From Zantedeschia hybrid cultivar (Eukaryota > Streptophyta > Magnoliopsida > Alismatales > Araceae): a DNA stretch of 64,000 bases. The stretch lies in NCBI GenBank assembly GCA_030544215.1, contig JARZZO010000014.1, positions 37,725,734 to 37,789,733 on the forward strand, written 5' to 3'. Shown in pieces: positions 56,514-64,000 of this stretch (the stretch's first letter is position 1; each line of letters opens with the position of its first letter). The position numbers were made by a program, and so were the translations under genes. The notes beneath the pieces were generated by a model. That model worked only from the letters and a program-made list of their open reading frames with translations. It was not told where the DNA came from and ran no database searches.

Positions 56514-56518
56514 AGACC
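56514..56518. repeat. Target duplication AGACC, right
   Basis: Matches 47192-47196. Confidence 0.93.
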
Positions 56519-59154
56519 ATGGCTCGATCACACAATTGATCACTCCTACTGTTGTCTTACAACAACGGGATTTTATTAGTGACCTTTTAGAACTACATCT
56601 AGTTCAGGGATGAACTTTTTCGTCAATACTATTCTAATAACAGTATCACTTGTTTATGTCGTCACCTTAATATCGAGTTCTGGATTGGAACCCTTTCAAT
56701 CCATTCCTTTCTATTAGAAGGTTAAATCTATTATTTGACTTGAAATTTGAGTAAGTATGACCTCATAGTTTCAAATAATCTTCTCCATATACATGAGTGC
56801 ATCCTTAGCACTTCTCAAGTGTTTAGTGATGCGTTTCACTCCTGTATCATTTAAGGAACTTTTTTCCTAAAAAAATAAATTCTATATCTCAACAATTGAG
56901 AGTTATTATGAAATTTATGCCAAACATCTTGACATACAGGTCAATATAATATCCACACCGATCTATCTTAATAAATTCGTATTTCCAATATGTGGGATAT
57001 TATAACTAAACCTATTATGGAGGAAAACATAGTTAATAATGCTTTTATTGATAGTAACATCCTGATGTCATTCTCAATGACTTTGATGTTATTATCACAA
57101 AGCATTACTAAAGCGACCGTACTCCCACTGTCCTTTTTAAACACACACACAATCCGTGATCATTCTTAATGATTACGTAGTATTTGACCATTAAGTCAAA
57201 ACTTTTATTACAACTTAGGAAGCTTTAGTTTGATTTAAAATGATCATTGAAATCATAACTTGCTTCCTAGATATTCTAAAAGCTTTAAAGGTGTATCATA
57301 TACATCTTTACCTCAATCACATTGAGAGAACGTTTTTAATATTCAACTGCCATCATCGTATGATTATGATAGGCAGTATTGACAAGTAGAATTCTAATAA
57401 ACTTATTAATGGTAACCACTGAGAAAAACTTGTCTAAGTCAACATTTTGACGTTGACTATTTCCTTCATTTTACTATATAAGTTTTAAGTAGTCCATTTA
57501 TGCTAATCTTCATTCTGAAGATTTGTTTGCTTTAGGTATAATACCCTATAGCAATACTATCAAGTTCTGAACTCAATAGTGGTTATGGACTATGGCTTAA
57601 AATTCTTAATTTCTTGCCAACCTTAAAGTTATAATTACAGAGAGCATCATCATAGATTTTAGATCTTAATCTGTATCTTTGAATTCCTCTCATGTGTGTT
57701 ATGAGTGGTTCCAAACAACTAAAGATTATCTAATAATCTTATGTTAACTTGTGGATCTAGAACATCTTCTAATTTTATCAGCTCACACTGTTTTCTCTGA
57801 AGACATATTCCTCTTCATAGAAGACAGCTTTCAGGACGATAATTATTTCATTATCGCCTGACCAATAAATGTAATGTCCAAACTCTTTAGACATTTCGTA
57901 AATTCATATCACGGTATGACTTGACTTTAAAATCAGGTTTGTTCATAATTCACATCTCATATGAATTATTTAGTTTCCATATCCTATATGGACACATACT
58001 GACTTATTTGTAACTATCTGTAAAGTATGGACATCTAATGTCCATACTCATGTTCATAAGGATATAATAATTAAGCAAATCTTATTATATATTGCACCAT
58101 ATCTTAATAAGGTCCAATTCCTCATTCTATCATATTACTATGATATACAATGAGAATCAATTGAGTGAAGATACAATTATCTTTTTAATGATTTGTGTGA
58201 ATCATGTACTTAAATATTAATTTCTTTGATTAAATCAAAGAATTTTAATACTCTTTCTTATTTGTCACTTCATCTTGATCTAATACCTTAATCTCTCAGA
58301 TGCATTTGACTTGTACTTCAGTAAGTACATACAGTCGAATCTTTCCAAGAGTAAACTATTAAGGTAAGTCAATAGAAGTGATTATATTTGGCTTTAAGAT
58401 GATATTGAGCTGTTTACATCAATATGTATTAGCACAAATAATTTCTTATTGTACAACTCTGTGTACAATACTATAAATAATCATGATTCACACTCCTTTC
58501 TATAAGAGACTTGTGAACATTCATCACATGAAATCTCACATCAAGAATCTATAATGCATTGACTGATTCGAACAACTATTGTTCTTTCTTAGTCAACGTT
58601 ATTTACTTTTATAATTCTTGATATCTTATGCAACTAAATAACAATTATTCAGTTTCATATTTGACTCCTATAAGTATACAAAGATTTACTGTCTGACAGT
58701 AACCTATGAATATCTTGAACAATTGTTGAGTCTAACTCAACACTTGCATTCTCTCGATTTCCTTTTACTTGTCTAAGTCTGCATACTATCGCAGATCTGA
58801 GAATCATTTCCAATATCTAATATTGGATACGCTAATTCTCCAATAGACATGCAAAAGTTGATAATAAGAATATATGAGACTTCTTTTAAGTTTCATATTC
58901 ATTTTATCTTTATCAATATCCTTATATTGGTCGCAGTGAGAGAACTGCTACTTCTCTATCTCAGTTGACTTTCCTTTATCCTTTTAGGTGTGGATTCGAT
59001 CGTTTAAAATCTTACCACTTGCCTTTCTTAAAGACATATCACGAATACCTCTGCTTCTTGGTCTATCAAAGTAAGAGATTTCATAACAGTCATTGTCTTT
59101 CAAAAAGACATACCATGAGTATCTCTTCACCTTGGTCTATCCAAGTAAGATGAT
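56519..59154 (-). pseudogene. Decayed gag-pol of the older copia element
   Basis: On - short blocks match copia pol in the right order. RT is at 57150-56968 (VFKKDSGSTVALVMLCDN, where intact elements have VYKK...LYVDD; then ISHILEIRIY). Integrase is near 58290-58350 (DCMYLLKYKSNASE, like GYVYLMKYKSEAF). A basic gag-like stretch is near 58900-59000. The YVDD box itself is mutated (LCDN). No frame over 65 codons remains. The 5' LTR expected on the right is absent; the sequence meets a LINE at about 59155. Confidence 0.72.
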
Positions 59155-59800
59155 TCATGATATCTGATTAGGATAGTAACCTGCAGAGTTACCAGGATTA
59201 CCTCTACTACAACCATCAGTGTTAAGTTTGAGTTTACCTGTAGGAGGATGCATCCATCTTACCAGAACCGGTAGCGTGGGAGAAAAGCTATCCACAACAC
59301 CCAATGCTTGTAGTACACCTCTATGCTCAGAGGAACAAGGGGACTTTGGAGAATACATGGCAGCAAGCTCTCTTATGAGGTGGAGGCTCTGATGCAGAAT
59401 ACTTTCCTTGCGGGAGTGAGTACCATCATACTTTGCTGAACACCTGGCTTTCCAAAGAAACCATACGACAATAGAAGGAGTAATACCCATAATGAAAGAG
59501 TATAGAGATGTACCTGAGGCTAGGGTAGTAAAGGAACATAATATGTGATGAAAGGAGCTCATCTGAAAAGTAAGTCCACATCTATCCTGAAAGAAGCGCC
59601 AACAGTGGGAAGCCCAATCTCCATGAGCCAAGGCATGATTGAGAGTCTCTCGTGAAGCATTCGAACAACACACGCACTTTGATGCCAATGGAACACCTAA
59701 TCTTTGAATATTGGAATCAAAAGGCAATTTGTGAACAAGGGCCCTGTAAATAAAGATGGAAATCTTGGGTGGGTATTTGAGTGCACTAGATCCATTTAGA
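59155..59800 (-). pseudogene. LINE ORF2 C-terminal region: cysteine motif and RNase H start
   Basis: The frame reads ISIFIYRALVHKLPFDSNIQ, RLGVPLASKCVCCSNASRET and LNHALAHGDWASHCW (the zf-RVT type C-x2-C...H block of plant LINEs), then VWFLWKARCSAKYDGT and KLKLNTDGCSRGNPGNSAG, the first RNase H strand with its D. It stops 6 codons later at the junction; the other RNase H motifs are missing. A frameshift near 59800 divides it from the RT frame. Confidence 0.88.
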
Positions 59801-61870
59801 GATGGAGAGAGGAGGTATCTGCTGCCTAACAACTTGCCAAGCTGATTTAGTGGTGAAAAGGCTATAGGAATTCGGCTTCCAAATAATCTTATCATGGTCT
59901 TGTTGATTGGAAATTGTGCCAATATAATCTATGAGAATAGAGGTGATGTCTGAAGGTAATGAGTGTAATAGATGCTGACCAGAAATGATATAATCGCGAA
60001 CCAACCAAGCTTGGGTATTACCAATAGCAGTCCATTGATCCTCGAAAATATGATCCTTTAAAGGACCATGACCAGTCCAATCATCATGCCAGAAGGAAAT
60101 ATGACCCTGGCCCACTGACCAACAGGTGTTGTCAAGAACCCATTGTCTATGCTTAAGCACCATCTTCCAATGAGGAGAACCAACCATAGGACAAGTAGAA
60201 ATATGATGCCTGTGCAGGTAAGTCTGATTGATATACTCACCCCAGATGCCCTTTTTAGAGTATACTTTCCAGCATAATTTAACCTTAAGGGCAGCCCCTA
60301 GCTCCAGAAGAGAACGAATACCAATTCCACCTTCAGAGGTTGGCCTAGCCAGGTGTTTCCTAGCGATCCAATGCCTACGCATCCCTGTTGAAGTGGATCC
60401 CCAAAAGAAAGCAGCAAATGTCCTCTCTAAAGAGTGAAGGATACTCTTAGGAGGGGTGAGAACAGCAAGGATATGTATAGGAATGGAAGACAGTACATGC
60501 TTGATAAGGATCAGTCTTCCACCAGGCGAAAGGAGATTAGATTTCCAAGAAGCTAGTTTATTTCTCACCTTATCCAAGAGAGGATGGAAGTATATTGCCT
60601 TAGCTGCACCCTTGAAGAGAGGAGCACCCAAATAAGTGATGGGGAAAGCCCTGTGAGGAATAGAAACTCTAGCAGATACTTGATTGATTCTCTAAGTAGG
60701 AGTATAGCCCGCAATGTAGAAAGAACTCTTGCTTGTGTTAATCTTTTGACCTGAGCATCTCTCATAAATGGTCAGGAAGGCCATGAGTCTGCGTAAAGAT
60801 CCTTGAGAGCCATTAGTGAAGATAATAGTATCATCAGTAAATAAGAGATGCGAAATAATAGGCCCCTCAGTGAAAGTAGAATAAGGGGTAATAATGCCTC
60901 TGTGACACAGCTGCTGAAGACCTCTGCTGAATGCCTCTTTAGCGAGAATAAATAGGCTGGGTGCCAAAGGGTCTCCCTGTCGAAGACCACGAGAGGAGGT
61001 AAAGAAGCCACCAACATTACCATTGAGGATGACAGAAAACCAGCAGTTGGTGAATAATCCTCTGATGAGGTTAATCCACATGGGAGAGAAGCCAAATTTT
61101 TCCAGCACATCAAATAAGTAAGACCATTCCAACCTGTCGTATGCTTCCATCATGTCGAGTTTGAAGATGATGTTATGTCCTCTGACCTTTTTAAAAATGC
61201 TATGGGTAAGCTCCTGAGCAAGACAGATGTTGTCAGCCATATCTCTGCCTTTAACAAAGGCTCCCTGGAGAGGAGAAATAAGAGCAGGCAGAACAAGAGA
61301 TAATCTTTTGCATATGATGAGTGAGATTATCTTGTAAGTGAAATTGCACAGACTAATAGGTCTAAAATCCTTCAGAGAGTTAGGAGACTCCCCTTTGGGG
61401 ATTAGCACGAGGTGAGTGGAGGTATAAGATTTAGGAAGGAAGCCTCCATTAAAGAACTCCTTAACAGCATCATAAATATCAACAAAAATGATATCCCAGC
61501 AAGAGGTAAAGAAATCACCAGAGAAGCCATCTGGGCCAGGGGCACTATCAGGGCTTAAAGAGAAGACCGAATCCTTGACTTCCTCTATAGTTGGAGTAGC
61601 CATCAATGCTTGATTATATGCATTAGAAACAATGGTAGGAATATATTGCAGAAGACCATTGTTGTTCATAGTAGGCGGCTCAGAGGTAAACATATTTTGA
61701 TAAAAAGCTATGGCCATGGAAAGTAAAGCATCTTGGTCAGTAACATCATCCCCCTTATCGTTAACCAATTTGTGGATAAAGTTTTTCCTACACCTTTCAT
61801 TGACAATAGAGTGGAAGAAAGCTGAGTTTTGGTCGCCCTCCTTGAGCCATTTGAGGTGAGATTTTTGCCT
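59786..61870 (-). pseudogene. LINE ORF2 reverse transcriptase
   Basis: One frame with a single TAG near 60692. Conserved non-LTR RT blocks: SAPGPDGFSGDFF, HLVLIPKGESPNSLKDFRPI, SLCNFTYKIISLIICKRL, ISPLQGAFVKGRDMADNICL, KLDMMEAYDRLEW (catalytic D), SRGLRQGDPLAPSLFIL and HLLFTDDTIIF, then TYLGAPLFKG, LASWKSNLLSPGGRLILIK, FFWGS and SEGGIGIRS. The catalytic box is FTDD where plant LINEs mostly have FADD. Apart from the nonsense codon the domain is well kept. Confidence 0.93.
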
Positions 61871-62884
61871 CTAGAAGATCTCTTGGCGTAAGAGAAGTTC
61901 ATCTAGATATTTTGTGGCTGCAGAGAACTCAGAAAGTGAATGGTCAGAAGGATGATTATCAACAATGATTTGAAATGAATTAACCTTCTCCTCTGCCTGC
62001 AAGATATGCTGAAAAATATTGCCAAAAACACTTTTATTCCAAGACTTCAAAGTGGCTCTTAGTCTCTTCAATTTAGCACTAAGCCTGAAAAGAGGAGAAG
62101 CATGTAAAGGCTGACACCAACAGGCTCTAACCACCTGGGTGAAGTCACTATGTCTAGTCCACATCCTCAGAAATTTAAAATGTGATTTGCCAGGGGCATT
62201 AGAGCAATGATAAGAAAGTAACAGCGGACTATGATCAGAATTGATATGATGTAAATGGCTAACTGTAGTGCTAAAATAGGAAAGCCAAGATGGGTTAGCC
62301 AAATCTCTGTCCAATCTTGCTTTAATGGAACAAGTATGTTGTTGACCATTTCTCCAAGTATAAGGAGTGCCACTAAAGCCAAGATCCATGAGGTTGCCAT
62401 CCTGTAAGAAAGAGTGGAAGGCATTCACAGAAGCATGCTGCGGTGCATTGCCGCCAAGTTTTTCATGGGAGTAAAGGACAGCATTAAAATCACCCACAAT
62501 CATCCAGGGGGTAGTAATAGGCAGAGAAGTGATAGTATCCCAAATATGGATTCTGTCCTGAAGGTGACAACTGGCATAAATGAAAGTGACATAGTGGACA
62601 ATTTGACCAGTTATCTTCACAGTGATAAAAGACGCATGAGTAGTAATCACATCCACAAAGATAGAATTATGCCAAAAAACCCAAACTTTACCATGAGGAT
62701 TACCACTAGAGAGGCATTGGGAGAGGCCCAACTTGAGAGATAAAGCCAGCATAGAGGAGTTCTGAACCATGGGCTCTAAAATTGCAGCAATTTGAATCTT
62801 GTTGGTCTTGCAGAGGGAAGCGAGACGACGTTTAGAGGGGGAGTTACCAATTCCCCTGATATTCCAAATAAGAATATTAACCAT
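61871..62884 (-). pseudogene. LINE ORF2 endonuclease
   Basis: Starts at ATG 62884: MVNILIWNIRGIGNSPSKRR, an exonuclease/endonuclease/phosphatase domain with IWNIRG (N), ILEPMVQNS (E), TPWMIVGDFNAVLYSHEKLG (GDFN), LMDLGFSGTPYTWRNGQ, IKARLDRDLAN and the final INSDHSPLLL (SDH). All catalytic signatures of plant L1 endonucleases are visible. It runs to EEK...LLLRQEIF and a TAG at 61871 in place of the usual W (EFWxQKSR). Confidence 0.93.
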
Positions 62885-64000
62885 TAAACTTAGATTTCTT
62901 CTTTTGAGCACGTGTGAGCCTTGTGCTCTTTTGTTGGTCCAAAAGCAGACTGCTGGAGATGTCTTGCTGGGCCGCAGGTATGGTGGAGGTAGTGTCCTGT
63001 CGGCCATGATTGTTGGAGTCCTGTGGAAAATCAACATGAGCGAATGAGTTGGAAAATTTTTGAATGTCCAATAAAAGTTTATTTTCCCGTCGGTGAGCAG
63101 AGCTGTCAAGGTTGAGTGCCTCAAGCAGGGAGGCGTGTCTTGCCCCATAAGAGTCTGAGTGTGTGATATCATTGGGGAGCTGCTCAGCATGCAAGGAAGG
63201 AGAGAGTACAACCTGTTTGTCAGCACATGGAGATGTTCGAGCTATGGGGGGAGGGGTGTTGACAGCCTCCTCATTCGGTGCAGTAGTCTCCACTTCAACA
63301 AGAAACTCACTAGCATTAAGAGAATTAGGGCGGGGGCTAAGTACATCATTAATAGGGTTATCATGTAGCGGGATGGTTGGATCTTCAAGGTTAGTCATGC
63401 AATGAGAGATGGAATCCGAGATAGCCACAAAATTAGGGATGATAGCAGTACTAATTGAAGTAGAAGTCTGTGGAGTAGTGTGACTTACCATTGGGCATGT
63501 GGAAGAACTTACCAGCGATCCGTGGGGTGGGGGATGGTGACTAGTGCACTGCTGATCAGCGTTACCCATGGATGAGGGCTGGCCGTGCAGGGTGGCTGGC
63601 CCAAAACCAGAAAGGATTGTTGGGCCCTGTTTGCTAGTGCAAAACTGAACCTGCTGTTGGGCTTGGGCCACCAGGCAGTCACTCGATGAAGCTGCTGGCC
63701 GGTTGTTGCTCGACGTCTTGCCACATAGAAGACTAGTCCGAGTCAGCTGGAGCGTGGGCCCCACAGAGGAGGTGTGCTGGACCTCAGTAAGCGGGGGTGA
63801 CAGGCCACGCTGGGCCTCCGATGCCTGCAGAGAGTGCTTCTGCGTGGAGCGGCTGTCGGCGCTGGTTGAGGATAATGGTCGAACACCTGGCAGGCTGTTG
63901 AGAGTGAGCAGCGGTAGCATGGCGCCATGCATGGCCCTGGGCGTCTGCGTCACAGGTTCGAGGCCTGGGCATGCCGGCGGCGAAGGGCGGGCAGGTGCGG
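62877..64000 (-). pseudogene. LINE ORF1 C-terminal part, open to the window edge
   Basis: A frame open from position 64000 to a TAA at 62877-62879, over 370 codons. It is S/T/P-rich and ends in the basic tail LTRAQKKKSKFNG, as plant LINE ORF1 (gag-like) proteins often do. The RNA-binding N-terminal part and zinc knuckle would lie right of the window. Its end overlaps the ORF2 start by 8 bases (62877-62884). It carries no stop in the window, so this part may be intact. Confidence 0.75.

Larger units (their letters stand above)
59155..64000 (-). mobile_element. L1-type LINE, 3'-truncated, 5' end outside the window
   Basis: On - the order is ORF1 end, endonuclease, RT, Cys-rich region, RNase H start. 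There are no LTRs, and the two ORFs overlap slightly. LINEs keep their 3' end and lose 5' sequence; this one lacks everything beyond the start of RNase H, with no poly(A), so it was cut by later events at the copia junction. Two nonsense codons and one frameshift occur in ORF2. Confidence 0.92.

Overview
The window is nuclear DNA of a flowering plant with a large, repeat-rich genome. It holds one recognisable host gene, a SOC1/TM3-type MADS-box gene on the + strand. Exons 2-7 lie at 13818-13902, 39953-40014, 40100-40199, 40360-40401, 40761-40802 and 40897-41025. Nearly everything else is transposable elements, many nested, plus satellite and microsatellite DNA. No prokaryotic genes, CRISPR array, rRNA or tRNA gene was seen. 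The exact species cannot be read from the sequence.

Left part (1-13.6 kb), apparently inside intron 1 of the MADS gene: a decayed Tat-lineage Ty3/gypsy element on + (gag finger, protease, RT, degenerate RNase H, a second RNase H, integrase). It is split at 2136/10378 by a younger Ty3/gypsy element on - (2137-10377; 2.55-kb LTRs, target duplication CACAT, tRNA-Met primer site). The LTRs of the younger element carry arrays of GCGTC...GACGC hairpins. MADS exon 2 follows at 13.8 kb. The exon with the DNA-binding MADS domain was not found and should lie left of the window.

Intron 2 (13903-39952, 26 kb) holds: a tandem fold-back repeat (14.75-16.46 kb); an antisense DUF659-type hAT transposase pseudogene (16.9-20.75 kb) with a Harbinger-like MITE in it; a ~150-bp satellite (20.8-21.3 and 32.1-33.3 kb) split by a composite LTR retrotransposon block (21280-32102, target duplication AGTTC) made of several nested remnants; a TRIM (34.4 kb); and two fold-back elements (37.9-38.5 kb). 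Exons 3-7 then lie close together, with introns of 85-359 bp, one of them of the GC-AG type.

Right part (41-64 kb): an LTR fragment; a Pack-MULE (42208-44006) with ~95-bp inverted ends, a 9-bp target duplication and captured glutaredoxin-like and LRR fragments; simple repeats; a decayed copia element on - into which a nearly complete copia element on + (47197-56513, target duplication AGACC) inserted; and a 3'-truncated L1-type LINE on - that runs off the right edge.

No new defence or metabolic system is present. The most striking unexplained signal is in the leader of the 47197-56513 copia element: four hairpins at about 51.08-51.40 kb with the same ten-base loop and a bulged A, on stems whose sequences differ but stay paired. 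Other points of note are the hairpin-rich gypsy LTRs, the 26-kb MADS intron and the chimeric Pack-MULE.
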